Assembly: GCA_965212595.1 (NCBI GenBank)
Contig: CBDBVE010000001.1
Coordinates: 310,001-374,000, forward strand
DNA length: 64,000 nt
DNA from: Poritiphilus sp965212595
GTDB lineage: Bacteria > Bacteroidota > Bacteroidia > Flavobacteriales > Flavobacteriaceae
Direction of reading: 5' to 3'
Part shown: positions 9,271 through 17,948 of the stretch, piece after piece
Position numbering within the stretch: the stretch's first letter is position 1
How the letters are laid out: each line of letters begins with the position of its first letter
Program-made: the position numbers and the translations under genes
The notes under the pieces: generated by a model
Seen by the model: only the letters and a program-made list of their open reading frames with translations
Told to the model about the DNA's origin: nothing
Database searches by the model: none

Positions 9271-9330
9271 ACTACTGAATCCTAATTTAATTTCTGCTTA
9301 CTGCCTACTGTTTATTGTTTATTGCTTTTA

Positions 9331-9777
9331 TCAATAGCGAATGGCCCTGATAAGAATTACGAGAACAAATAAAGCTAAAATTGCATAGGCGGCCACTTTG
9401 ACAATGCTAAAAAAGAGACTAGGTTTCAAGTCATTTGGCAAGGCCGGTTCTTTAACTTCCAACTTATAGCCTAGCTTGGGGATTGTAATTAGTTCAAAAT
9501 CTGAAAGCTTATTAGCTTTAAAGAATTTCCGCAAATCGGATGCCGCTTTGGTTACGGACTCCTCGCTAACAACCACCTCTTTCCAGACAAAACTCATTAG
9601 CTCTTCTCTGGTTACTACGGTATTTTTATGCTCAAAAAGCAGGGCGAAAAAGCCTTTTAAGCGGTGTTCTAAAAACACCTCTTCGCCATTTTTCTTGAGC
9701 ATACTTCCTGTCCGGGGATCGAAGTATATTCTTCCATCCTCGACATCTCTTTTCCTTGAACTACTGCTATCCTTCAT
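9331..9777 (-). CDS. Winged-helix regulator with C-terminal membrane anchor
   Basis: A 148-residue protein with an OmpR/PhoB-type winged helix (about residues 18-110; the recognition helix region is SEESVTKAASDLRKFFKA, followed by wing TIPKLGYKLEV). A single membrane helix follows near 123-145. This resembles CadC/ToxR-type membrane regulators, but no periplasmic sensor domain is present: the protein ends directly after the helix. It must depend on a partner or on membrane state. It is divergent from the DoxX gene at 9851, a possible target. Confidence 0.8.
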   Translation of the reverse strand: MKDSSSSRKRDVEDGRIYFDPRTGSMLKKNGEEVFLEHRLKGFFALLFEHKNTVVTREELMSFVWKEVVVSEESVTKAASDLRKFFKANKLSDFELITIPKLGYKLEVKEPALPNDLKPSLFFSIVKVAAYAILALFVLVILIRAIRY

Positions 9778-9850
9778 ATTAATTTCAGCAATATTTCCGT
9801 TTTTTTTCAGGCTATTTTTTGGATCCTAATTGACATTTGCAATAAAAACC

Positions 9851-10201
9851 ATGAGCAAAAGCAAGACAATCGTAAGTTGGGTGTTACGCGCTTTAGTTTC
9901 CCTGGGGTTTCTATTTGCAAGTTTAGGGAAACTTACAAATAATTCGTTAGTAATTGAAATGTTCGAAAACTGGGGCTATCCTGATGGCTTCTATTTTTTA
10001 ATTGGAATTCTAGAAATTACCTTCGCTGTTCTCCTGCTAATTCCAAAAACCTTAAAGATTGGCATCTACGGGATGGTCCTAATCATAATAGGAGCATTTA
10101 TAACCCACCTGCTTCACGATCCGCTATTAGAGTTTTTACGGCCACTTATTTTTCTACTACTGTTGGGAGGCATCTATTTTCTTAATTATGGTAAAAAATA
10201 G
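9851..10201 (+). CDS. DoxX-like membrane protein
   Basis: A 116-residue protein with four predicted membrane helices and DoxX-type features: an N-terminal FLFASLGKLTN segment, GILEITFAVLLLIP, and a short cytosolic tail. DoxX family members are small membrane proteins, some tied to thiosulfate:quinone oxidation, most of unknown role. An in-frame TTG at 9830 exists, but the ATG at 9851 is preferred. Divergent from the membrane winged-helix regulator. Confidence 0.75.
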   Translation: MSKSKTIVSWVLRALVSLGFLFASLGKLTNNSLVIEMFENWGYPDGFYFLIGILEITFAVLLLIPKTLKIGIYGMVLIIIGAFITHLLHDPLLEFLRPLIFLLLLGGIYFLNYGKK

Positions 10202-10242
10202 CTTGGAGAGCATAAATTTCCTTGCAGACGCACTTAGTTTTT

Positions 10243-11088
10243 TTAATTGGCATAACGGGCAAAAAATTCTGCGGTATCCTTTATATTTTCTAGGCCCAGA
10301 ATCCAGCAGGTCTCAGAAACATCGGAAAAATCTACTCCTCCTTTGGCAATTGCCTGATTGTTATAGCGTCCTTCTTTTCCGTTGTACTTATTTCCCAAAG
10401 CTATGGCAAGCTGCCATATTTTAAGTAAATGAGGGTCTTTCAATTGTGTCTTCCAGTTTTTATACCCGGGAGACCGAAACCCTGGAGTACCATTACCTAC
10501 GGCATTGCCATCGGGGATTTTATGATAATTTGCCTGCTGTTTTACAAATTGCAGGCTTTCGGGCGAGGTCACTTTTTCATTCCAATCACTGTGTTGCACC
10601 ACATGAATACGTTCTGAAGCCTTCAACTCTGGTAAGCTGTTTCGCAATGCCTTTACAAGAGCAGCTGAAAAATCGGACTGGCCTGCATCTGCTATCCAAA
10701 TATTGCCACCGTCTGCAAGTGTTTTTTCTGCTATGGTCTTTACTTTTTCTACGGCCGCTTCAAAATTCTCATGTGCGTCAGTCCAATTATCACCAAAGGC
10801 AAGTTGAAAAAGCTCATTAGGTGGTACGTATAAGCCTTCTTGTATCCCGTAAGTACCTGCTACCCCATGGTAGTTTATTTCTAAAAAGCTAGAATGCGAC
10901 ATCAGGGTAATAAAGGCGGCTACAGAATGTAAATCGTCCACATCGGTTTTACAGTCGAATTGCGCGAGTAATAAGTCTTTTTCTACATTAAACTGTGGTT
11001 TTTCTAAAGACTCTTTGGCTGTACCGTCGGTTTTAAAGGAAAGAAGTAATGCTGTTGTTAATAGCAGTAGTAAGACTCTTGATTTCAT
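10243..11088 (-). CDS. Secreted nucleoside hydrolase-like protein
   Basis: A 281-residue protein with an N-terminal signal peptide (MKSRVLLLLLTTALLLSF). The frame extends upstream without a plausible start, so the ATG at 11088 is chosen. The mature protein begins with a strand and QFDCKTDVDDLHSVAAF, resembling the N-terminal Asp-rich Ca site (DxDxxDD) of inosine-uridine hydrolases and DUF1593 proteins. Other landmarks are GGNIWIADAGQSDFSAALVKAL and HVVQHSDWNEK. Likely a periplasmic or surface hydrolase of a ribosyl- or glycosyl-type substrate; this is inference from the fold signature. Confidence 0.6.
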   Translation of the reverse strand: MKSRVLLLLLTTALLLSFKTDGTAKESLEKPQFNVEKDLLLAQFDCKTDVDDLHSVAAFITLMSHSSFLEINYHGVAGTYGIQEGLYVPPNELFQLAFGDNWTDAHENFEAAVEKVKTIAEKTLADGGNIWIADAGQSDFSAALVKALRNSLPELKASERIHVVQHSDWNEKVTSPESLQFVKQQANYHKIPDGNAVGNGTPGFRSPGYKNWKTQLKDPHLLKIWQLAIALGNKYNGKEGRYNNQAIAKGGVDFSDVSETCWILGLENIKDTAEFFARYAN

Positions 11089-11110
11089 TTTGGGCGGTTT
11101 ACTTTTAAAT

Positions 11111-11947
11111 TTAACTTTTAGGCAGTTCATATCCACAGCCTTTACAATATTTGGAATCGGAATTGTTTTCGGTGTCACATCTCCCACAGCTTATCTTTAT
11201 TGAAGTGACCTTAGGTTGCTCAACGGAAGCATCAAGGGTGTACTTTTTATCGTTCTTTTTTATTAAATATCGGACCAAAAGAAAAAGACCGAGAAGGACT
11301 GCAATTAACAAGACGTAGAACAGAATTTGACCCAATAAAAATCCGGTCTCATATGCGGTACTTGTCTCGGTATTGTCAGCATTTATTGATTCACCTATAC
11401 TTTCGGTTTCATCTGCATTAATGGAAACTGAATTAAAAAATTTCGTTTTGTTTTCTATCAGTAAGTCACTTTGTTCTGCTAACGGCCAAAAATCAATGCT
11501 GATGATATTGCGATTTACATAGATTATCCTTTTAAACCTTTGACCAGGCAACTCGTGATTGGCATCTGTTTGATATTCCAGCTCCAGACCAGGAATTTCA
11601 TCAATTGTGATTTCATTCATCGAAACTATTTCTCCACGCGCTGCTTCTACCGCGCCTCTGGCAACTCCCTGATACAAATTGGGGACCTCATCTTTTGTGA
11701 TTTGAGCGCTTTGTTGGCTAGTGAGCTTTCTGATACTGACGATATAAACTGCAGTAGCGTCACTAGCGGAAAAAACTGTCTCCATTTCTGTCTCAGTCAG
11801 TTCACTTGCTATAGGAAACTGAATACTTGCAAAATCAGTAATGTCAGTTTTAACCCAACTTTGAGAAAAAGTAAAATTCCCAAAAAAAAGTAAACACAAA
11901 TAAAGCCTATTTGCCAATTTCATAAGAATCGGACTGTTTTGATTCAT
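11111..11947 (-). CDS. Secreted/membrane protein with C-terminal zinc ribbon
   Basis: A 278-residue protein with a signal peptide ending near TFSQS, an extracytoplasmic beta-rich domain of about 150 residues (PsbP/DUF-like, IISIDFWPLAE), one membrane helix (about 205-230) and a cytosolic tail holding a four-Cys zinc ribbon, CGRC...CKGCG. The first frame codon at 11959 is TTG; ATG at 11947 is used, and MKLANRL at 11923 is also possible. The arrangement outside domain, helix, zinc ribbon inside is unusual for a zinc ribbon. Function unknown. Confidence 0.65.
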   Translation of the reverse strand: MNQNSPILMKLANRLYLCLLFFGNFTFSQSWVKTDITDFASIQFPIASELTETEMETVFSASDATAVYIVSIRKLTSQQSAQITKDEVPNLYQGVARGAVEAARGEIVSMNEITIDEIPGLELEYQTDANHELPGQRFKRIIYVNRNIISIDFWPLAEQSDLLIENKTKFFNSVSINADETESIGESINADNTETSTAYETGFLLGQILFYVLLIAVLLGLFLLVRYLIKKNDKKYTLDASVEQPKVTSIKISCGRCDTENNSDSKYCKGCGYELPKS

Positions 11948-11954
11948 ATTAGTT

Positions 11955-12095
11955 ACCAACGGCCCAGTCTAAGATACTGTTGGCTTAAGAACTAAGTTAA
12001 CAAAAAGAGACCCACACTTTAGAAATTCGTTAGAATTTCTCGCCCTCCGTTAAATGGCCAGCTATGAATTCCAGGCTTCGCGAACCACTTGCTTT
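11955..12095. repeat. Degenerate copy of the intergenic palindrome
   Basis: GTTACCAACGGCCCAG near 11951-11966 resembles the left arm (ACAACGGYCC) of the palindromes at 28-44 kb, and ATGGCCAGCTATGAATTCC near 12053 resembles its inner part. The right arm is not convincing. Confidence 0.3.
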
Positions 12096-12104
12096 ATTCA
12101 AATT

Positions 12105-12485
12105 CTAAATATTTATCAAACAAAAAACATTTGCTATACCTAGCACCACTTCAAATAAGATTCCCTGAGTTATTTGCTTACTAGGCTTTCCATCAACTTT
12201 TATGCTGATTAACCTTCCAATTGCAAACCCTATAAAAATAAGGGAGGCTACTAAGAGTGAGGAAAAGCTTAATCCCGGAATAATTGTTCCAAATAAAATA
12301 ACGATCCCTGCACAAAGCATTACTGCACTTACACCTCTCATTTCATTTAATAAACTGGCGTCTTTCTCTAGTTTAATTCCGGAGTTTTTAAAATAGGTTT
12401 TTATAGGATTACCTAATCGCATTGCGCCAACAAAGAGTAACATAATCCCTGATAAGGACAGCGTAATAATTTTGACAATTTCCAT
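12105..12485 (-). CDS. DUF4345 family membrane protein
   Basis: A 126-residue protein with four membrane helices. The MRLGNPIKTYFKNSGI and LLNEMRGVSAVMLCAGI segments, a polar Arg-rich loop and GFAIGRLISIKVDGKPS near helix 3-4 match DUF4345. Function unknown in the whole family. Isolated, with about 140-165 bp gaps on both sides. Confidence 0.75.
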   Translation of the reverse strand: MEIVKIITLSLSGIMLLFVGAMRLGNPIKTYFKNSGIKLEKDASLLNEMRGVSAVMLCAGIVILFGTIIPGLSFSSLLVASLIFIGFAIGRLISIKVDGKPSKQITQGILFEVVLGIANVFCLINI

Positions 12486-12650
12486 TTTCTATTTGTTTTA
12501 AGGTTATTGTGGTACAAATGTAAAAAGGAGTGGTGACAAAGGTATGTCAGCTGTTATAATTGACGTACTTTTCGGATGGTTGAATGCCTATCAAAAACGC
12601 AACCCAAAAGGATTGCGCTTATCAAGCCATTTCTTATACGGTACTGACAA

Positions 12651-13826
12651 CTATTCCATTCGCCTTCTATCGCCATCATCAAAAAGCCGGTAGTGGATAC
12701 CATTATCAATTAATAAACCTTCAGATTTTCTTTTTGGCCAATTTTTGTGGTAATCCTTAGGGTGCTGAACATCTATGCCTATCACTTTTCCCGCATATTG
12801 TTTATTTACCTTTTTCTGAATCGTATGTCCAACTATGACATCTTTGGCGCCAAAATTGGCCAACCCACTTTTAACTTCTTCAATACTAAGGTCGTCCTTA
12901 AAATATCCGCGATACCAGGAAGGTCCTTTGTATGTGGACGTTAATAATTGTTCTTTGTTTTTTTCTTTTTTAGGATAAAACGTATTTCGATAATTCCTTC
13001 TCACTAAATTATTTACTTCGGCCAAAGTTAGGTTGGCCCCTGCAACATCTGGATGTATTCCTCCGTGCACAAAAAGATGTCCATTTATTAACTCAATCGT
13101 ATTTTTACTCTCCAGCCATTTCCCGATAAATGATTTCGAATCGTATAGATGGTATTGTTGAACACCTAGTATTGCAGAGATATAGTTATATTTTGGCGAT
13201 GCAGCTTCATAGTTGCCTTGTAAATTTTTCAATTCGTGATTTCCAAGAATAAAGTGTACATTTCCACCCTGTGCTTTAGCATCTTGTTCTAATTTATAGA
13301 TAAACCAAAGTACTTGGGTAGTGGAAAAACCTCTGTCTACAAAATCACCAACCAGCACCAAATGACCTTTCCCAAACGTCCAATTAAGTTGCTGGTCAAT
13401 TACTTTGTTGTTAATCAGGAAGTCCCTGAATGCCTTATAGCCGCTCTCAATATCTGAAATAGCCAGTATTTTTTCATCGTCCATATAAGTGGTTTTGGGT
13501 TTTTCAATCGTGTTTTTGATAGAAAAATGAAAACTTGTCGAATCGAGGGCAAAGTAGCAGCTTGCGGGTATGGCATTGGAGGCAGTGTACCTTTTTTGAT
13601 CTACATAGAAACCGTCTTTCTGATTTCCTTTAACATACTTTACATTCACTGTACTATCGCTTTCATAAAATACGTAAGGGCCTTCCTGATCCCAATTCAT
13701 TTTCAAAGGGTTATCGCCATAATGAATACCGCCATCTTCAGATAATAATAAGTAAAAAGCCACTGCGGATAAAAGGAGTAGAGTTCCTAAGACGTGCTTG
13801 AAATACCGTAAGATTCTTTTTTTCAT
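12651..13826 (-). CDS. Membrane-anchored calcineurin-like metallophosphoesterase
   Basis: A 391-residue protein with an N-terminal signal anchor (about 10-30). The metallophosphoesterase core shows AISDIESGYKAF (metal D), LVGDFVDRG (GDxxDRG), FILGNHELK (GNHE) and VGHTIQKK plus FVHGGIHPDV for the remaining metal His. The ~110-residue N-terminal region before the core looks like a small separate domain. Likely a periplasmic phosphatase of the PPP-like/Shewanella-like class. It is divergently transcribed from the LytS/LytTR pair across a 222-bp region with an inverted repeat. Confidence 0.85.
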   Translation of the reverse strand: MKKRILRYFKHVLGTLLLLSAVAFYLLLSEDGGIHYGDNPLKMNWDQEGPYVFYESDSTVNVKYVKGNQKDGFYVDQKRYTASNAIPASCYFALDSTSFHFSIKNTIEKPKTTYMDDEKILAISDIESGYKAFRDFLINNKVIDQQLNWTFGKGHLVLVGDFVDRGFSTTQVLWFIYKLEQDAKAQGGNVHFILGNHELKNLQGNYEAASPKYNYISAILGVQQYHLYDSKSFIGKWLESKNTIELINGHLFVHGGIHPDVAGANLTLAEVNNLVRRNYRNTFYPKKEKNKEQLLTSTYKGPSWYRGYFKDDLSIEEVKSGLANFGAKDVIVGHTIQKKVNKQYAGKVIGIDVQHPKDYHKNWPKRKSEGLLIDNGIHYRLFDDGDRRRME

Positions 13827-13900
13827 TTTAATCGATTTTAATTGTTATTGTCCGTTTTTTGACAAGGCGAATATCAAAGAAAGTAGCAGTCTGTTAAAGT

Positions 13901-14012
13901 AAAAGTGATGAACGAATAAGGAAGTGTGATATAAAGACGTTTTTGCAGTTAGCTGTTCTTCAACACCGTATGAATAATTTTAGTCACCGGTATAAATCAG
14001 TTCATCACTTTT
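13901..14012. repeat. 13-bp perfect inverted repeat in divergent promoter region
   Basis: AAAAGTGATGAAC (13901-13913) is mirrored exactly by GTTCATCACTTTT (14000-14012), 86 bp apart, between the divergent phosphoesterase and histidine kinase genes. The spacing suits two operator half-sites or looping rather than a terminator. Confidence 0.55.
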
Positions 14013-14048
14013 TTTCAGACTTACTATTAGTTTGGTGTATTTTGCGTT

Positions 14049-14867
14049 ATGCATTTCAAAATCACTAAAAGAAACCGGCTCTTTTTAATAGGTACAGCCA
14101 TAGCTTTTGCTGCAATTCCGATACTATTTACTGCCTTTCGCTTAATTACCACCAACAATAAATCTGTCATTTTTTTGGAAGATTTTCACCCTATTGCAGC
14201 AAGGGTTTTTGAGGTTTATTACATCCTGCTTCTAGTGATTGGGTTAGTATGGATAACACTCCAGATTAAGGCGATTTTCAAACTAAAAAATGAAAAAGTG
14301 AAGAATGAGTTACTACACTTACAAAGCCAGGTAAACCCGCACTTCTTTTTTAATATCTTAAACAATTTATACGGGTTGATTGATGTGGATACTGAAAAGG
14401 CAAAAGCCCTTATTTTGAGACTTTCTGAGTTAATGCGCTATAGTATTTATGAGGGTGAAAGAAATACAGTTGCTCTGGAAGAGGAAATAGACTATTTAAA
14501 GAATTATGTAGAATTACACCGAATGCGGTACCATAAGGATATTGACATAAAATTTAGCACAAGCATAGATGATAATCATTATCAGGTCATGCCTTTATTA
14601 TACATAATTCTTGTAGAAAATGCCTTTAAACACGGAGCAGAGAACCTACGGGAAGAATCCTTTGTACACATCGACCTCATCGCTTCCGAGAACAAAATTT
14701 CTTTCGAGATTAAAAATAACTTTGACCCGGAAGAACTTCCCGGAAAAGCCGGGATAGGTATTCAGAACCTGAAGCGTAGATTAGAATTGGTTTATCCCAA
14801 TAGCCATAATCTTACCTTTACAAAAACCGATACGGTTTACACAGCTATATTACATTTAGAGTTATGA
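14049..14867 (+). CDS. LytS-type sensor histidine kinase
   Basis: A 272-residue kinase of the His_kinase (PF06580) type. Two membrane helices (about 11-33 and 54-76) bracket a very short outside loop. The phospho-acceptor is His98 in SQVNPHFFFNILNNL. The ATPase part shows ILVENAFKHG (N box) and GIGIQNLKRRL (G box). It has no separate sensor domain, so sensing would be by the membrane part or a partner. It overlaps the response regulator by 4 bp (ATGA), giving translational coupling. Confidence 0.9.
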   Translation: MHFKITKRNRLFLIGTAIAFAAIPILFTAFRLITTNNKSVIFLEDFHPIAARVFEVYYILLLVIGLVWITLQIKAIFKLKNEKVKNELLHLQSQVNPHFFFNILNNLYGLIDVDTEKAKALILRLSELMRYSIYEGERNTVALEEEIDYLKNYVELHRMRYHKDIDIKFSTSIDDNHYQVMPLLYIILVENAFKHGAENLREESFVHIDLIASENKISFEIKNNFDPEELPGKAGIGIQNLKRRLELVYPNSHNLTFTKTDTVYTAILHLEL

Positions 14868-15559
14868 TTAAATATCTGATTATTGATGATGAACATATAG
14901 CCCACGAAATCATTAAAGCCTATTGCGATAAAATGCAAAATATGCAACTAATGAAACAATGCTATGATGCATTGGAGGCATTGGATTATCTAAGAGAACA
15001 TCGGGTAGATTTGGTTTTTTTAGATATTAATATGCCCAAGTTAAAGGGATTTGAATTTTTAAGAACACTCTCTTCTCCTCCTAAGGTAATTGTTACCACA
15101 GCTTACCAGGAATATGCCTTAGAGGGCTATTCATTAGATGTTGTTGATTACTTATTAAAACCATTTAGTTTCGAACGCTTTTTAAAGGCGCTTAATAAAG
15201 TAACAGCTAGCCAATCAATGCATACGAGTGAAGACAGCAATCCGAGTGAAAATGAAGCGTTAATTTTCCTCTATTCTAACAAAAAGCACACTCAAATAAA
15301 CCGTAACGATATCCTGTATATTGAAGCTGCGGGGAACTATGTTAAGTTAGTTACTCATAAAGAAACCCACACAATCCGGGATAAAATTTCTGATACCATT
15401 AAAAGGCTTCCGGAGAAAAAATTTTTACAGGTGCATAAATCTTTCGTTGTGGCTAAAGAACATATTAGCACAATTGAAGGAAATAGAATTATGATTGGAG
15501 ATTATACTATTCCTATTGGTAAATCGTATAAAGCCGACGTAAATAAAATGCTGGAGTAA
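14864..15559 (+). CDS. LytTR-family response regulator
   Basis: A 231-residue response regulator. The receiver domain has the acidic pair IIDDEH (D8, D9), phospho-acceptor Asp54 in LVFLDINMPKLKG, Thr in VTTAYQEYA and Lys in YLLKPF. A C-terminal LytTR DNA-binding domain follows from about residue 130 (DILYIEAAGNYVKLVTHKE, FLQVHKSFVVAKEHI). Partner of the kinase immediately upstream. Likely targets include its own or the divergent phosphoesterase promoter. Confidence 0.92.
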   Translation: MIKYLIIDDEHIAHEIIKAYCDKMQNMQLMKQCYDALEALDYLREHRVDLVFLDINMPKLKGFEFLRTLSSPPKVIVTTAYQEYALEGYSLDVVDYLLKPFSFERFLKALNKVTASQSMHTSEDSNPSENEALIFLYSNKKHTQINRNDILYIEAAGNYVKLVTHKETHTIRDKISDTIKRLPEKKFLQVHKSFVVAKEHISTIEGNRIMIGDYTIPIGKSYKADVNKMLE

Positions 15560-15630
15560 GTCCTGCAATTGGTACCAGCGGGCAGGGTGTTGAGATCCGA
15601 TGCAAACTGGTTATAGGAAGCGAAACCTTT

Positions 15631-16254
15631 TTATTTCGGAAGTCTTTTTCTTTTCACCATTAGCCAGATACTAAGTGCAAGTTCTGCAATAAGCATTATT
15701 AGCATAATAGCTACCATAAATGTTTCAGGCAAATGAAGATCTACAAAAAACACAATATAGGTAAACGATGCAGCCACCAACAGAATACCAAGGCTTTTTG
15801 GTATATATTCTGATTTTAAGACCGTATAACCAAGTACGAATATGTGTAAGGCAAAAAATATGTAGCCAATAAGTTTTATGGATGTATAGCTGTAAACATC
15901 TATAATTTTAAAAGCCAGACAAAGCAATCCGACTACCAGAGTACCAACGTATAGCAGCCTAAGAATTGCTGTAAGCAAGGCGAGATTCTTATTCGCCGGT
16001 TTAAGTACAGCATAAAGTGCGAGACCTATTATAGCATCGAGGGCCAGTACGAGTAAATAACCAACAAGAGCAAAACCAAATAGTCTTCCATTGGCGGCTA
16101 TATCTCTGATTAAAGCTTCTGTATCACCAGGGACTACAAAATTTGCTAAAAGAAAGTCATCTACTAAGGTTACCAGGGCCACAGAGCTGATGAAAGCAAT
16201 CCCTACAATCATTGCCGCTTTGCCTGGTGATAAATCAGCTATGAAATTTTTCAT
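15631..16254 (-). CDS. DUF4386 family membrane protein
   Basis: A 207-residue protein with six predicted membrane helices. The N-terminal LSPGKAAMIVGIAFI, the DIAANGRLFGFALVGYLLVLALDAIIG segment and VLKPANKNLALLTAILRLLY fit DUF4386. Function unknown. Convergent with the two-component pair, 71 bp between stops. Confidence 0.75.
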   Translation of the reverse strand: MKNFIADLSPGKAAMIVGIAFISSVALVTLVDDFLLANFVVPGDTEALIRDIAANGRLFGFALVGYLLVLALDAIIGLALYAVLKPANKNLALLTAILRLLYVGTLVVGLLCLAFKIIDVYSYTSIKLIGYIFFALHIFVLGYTVLKSEYIPKSLGILLVAASFTYIVFFVDLHLPETFMVAIMLIMLIAELALSIWLMVKRKRLPK

Positions 16255-16367
16255 ACAAATTTCTTTTTATATAATGCCCTACAACCTTTGTAACAGTTAA
16301 AATGTGCAGGGTCATATGGTTTAAGCGAATAAGCTAGCCAAAACAAGTCGGGCTTTCGCACTTAAAG

Positions 16368-17846
16368 TTAGTCCTTATTCTGCTTGCGTTGGGTTGCAGC
16401 CAGTTTTTCCTTGTTCTTTTTAAGCATATCCATAATCCAATCTGTATTGTAGGTTGGATCGATTTCCAATGCCTTTTCATAACTTTCAATAGACAAATTG
16501 TATTGACCATTAAGATAATAAGCTTCTCCTAGACTGTCGTATGGATTTGGTTGGTCAGGAAGTTCTTCTACCAATAACCGCAGTACTTTGATTGCATCCG
16601 CAAATCTTCTATCAGCCATAAGGGCATAAGCAAGTGCATTGAGTTCCCATTCGTCTTCAAACTGATATTTGTCTGGGTAGTGCTTTTTCAGCTCATAGTA
16701 GTATTGAATTGCGTTATCAATATCGTTGTAATGACTTTTTCTAAGTTCCCAGTCAATAGAAATTTTTGGATTTAAGTAAGTCGTTCCGTTCAAAATGTTT
16801 TGAACAGCTATATGGAGATCATGGATAGGGAGTAATCTACCATTGCTGGTTAGGATAACTACGGTTCTATTGTTTTTGAAATCGTGAGACATGACGTTTA
16901 AAAATCCACCAAACGCACCGCTGTGCCCTACAATTCCTTTCAAATTATCCTTATAGATGAAGTATCCGAATCCGTAATTCCACCGATGGTTCCGAATGCT
17001 ATCTTCAAGGTACTCGCCACTGTTTGAGATTGCTGGCTTCCAGGCCTCCGATTTATCTTCAGGATCCATCACCAAATCGGTCGTAAAGGATTGTGTCCAT
17101 CTAAATAAATCTTCTGTAGTGGAATAAACTCCGTTAGAACCATAGGTCAAAACATTAAAATCTGCCTTGAGTCCAAAGCCATCAAATCCGATGGCACGGT
17201 TGGGGCGTGTATAATCCGCTTCGTTCATCACAAAAGTATTTGTCATTCCTAATGGCTTCCATACGTTTTCTAACAAGAATGACTCATAACTCTGGCCAGA
17301 TACCCTTTCTACGATCATGGCAAGAAGCATATAACCCGAATTACTGTAGCTCAAATCTGTTCCGGGTTCAAATAGTAAACTATCGCCCTCAGTTTTTAGA
17401 AAATTCTGATAGATCTCTTCATTTTTTAATCCATCCTGTTCCCCATAATGCGTTCTTTTCAAGCCCGATGTGTGCTGCATTAGGTTCTTCAATGTAATTT
17501 TATGCATGTACCGGGGTAATTCTGGAAAAATCTCTCCAACAGTAGTGGCGTAACTAAGCTTAGCCTGGTCGTTGAGCACCATTATGGCGAAGGCCGTAAA
17601 TTGTTTGGAGATAGAGCCAAGACAGAAGCTTGTATTTAAATCTAAGGGAATACGGTTTTCAAAATCGGCAATACCGATTGATTTGTGATAAATTATTTTC
17701 CCTTCTTCGGCAACTAATATATTGCCGTTGAACATTCCATTTTTTTCGCAGAACGAAACCAATTTGTCGATTTTTTCTAAGCTGTTTTGTGCATTGGAAC
17801 TAGCCGTAATGCATATGAATAGAATTACTTTAAACCACTTTTTCAT
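16368..17846 (-). CDS. Beta-lactamase-like serine hydrolase with C-terminal TPR
   Basis: A 492-residue exported protein: signal peptide to about residue 20, a class C beta-lactamase/DD-peptidase fold, then two or three TPRs (about 400-480; YYLNGQYNLSIESYEKALEIDP). Catalytic motifs: S78-x-x-K81 in LGSISKQFTAF, YSN in DLSYSNSGYM, and HSGAFGG replacing KTG. In this esterase/peptidase group the substrate varies; antibiotic hydrolysis should not be assumed. The frame extends to 17879, but the ATG at 17846 gives a normal signal peptide. The repeat fusion is common in Bacteroidota. Confidence 0.87.
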   Translation of the reverse strand: MKKWFKVILFICITASSNAQNSLEKIDKLVSFCEKNGMFNGNILVAEEGKIIYHKSIGIADFENRIPLDLNTSFCLGSISKQFTAFAIMVLNDQAKLSYATTVGEIFPELPRYMHKITLKNLMQHTSGLKRTHYGEQDGLKNEEIYQNFLKTEGDSLLFEPGTDLSYSNSGYMLLAMIVERVSGQSYESFLLENVWKPLGMTNTFVMNEADYTRPNRAIGFDGFGLKADFNVLTYGSNGVYSTTEDLFRWTQSFTTDLVMDPEDKSEAWKPAISNSGEYLEDSIRNHRWNYGFGYFIYKDNLKGIVGHSGAFGGFLNVMSHDFKNNRTVVILTSNGRLLPIHDLHIAVQNILNGTTYLNPKISIDWELRKSHYNDIDNAIQYYYELKKHYPDKYQFEDEWELNALAYALMADRRFADAIKVLRLLVEELPDQPNPYDSLGEAYYLNGQYNLSIESYEKALEIDPTYNTDWIMDMLKKNKEKLAATQRKQNKD

Positions 17847-17948
17847 AAGGAAGTTATTATTAGATATGACAAACTTCAAAAGCTTTTTTTGAAAAATTGG
17901 TTTTGGGCTATAATTGAAGCGTACTAGATTATAATAGAGGACAAGGAT

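Noticed and set aside
16368..17846. Beta-lactamase antibiotic-resistance gene
   Set aside because: Motifs are those of the broad serine hydrolase group with HSG in place of KTG and a TPR tail; resistance cannot be claimed.
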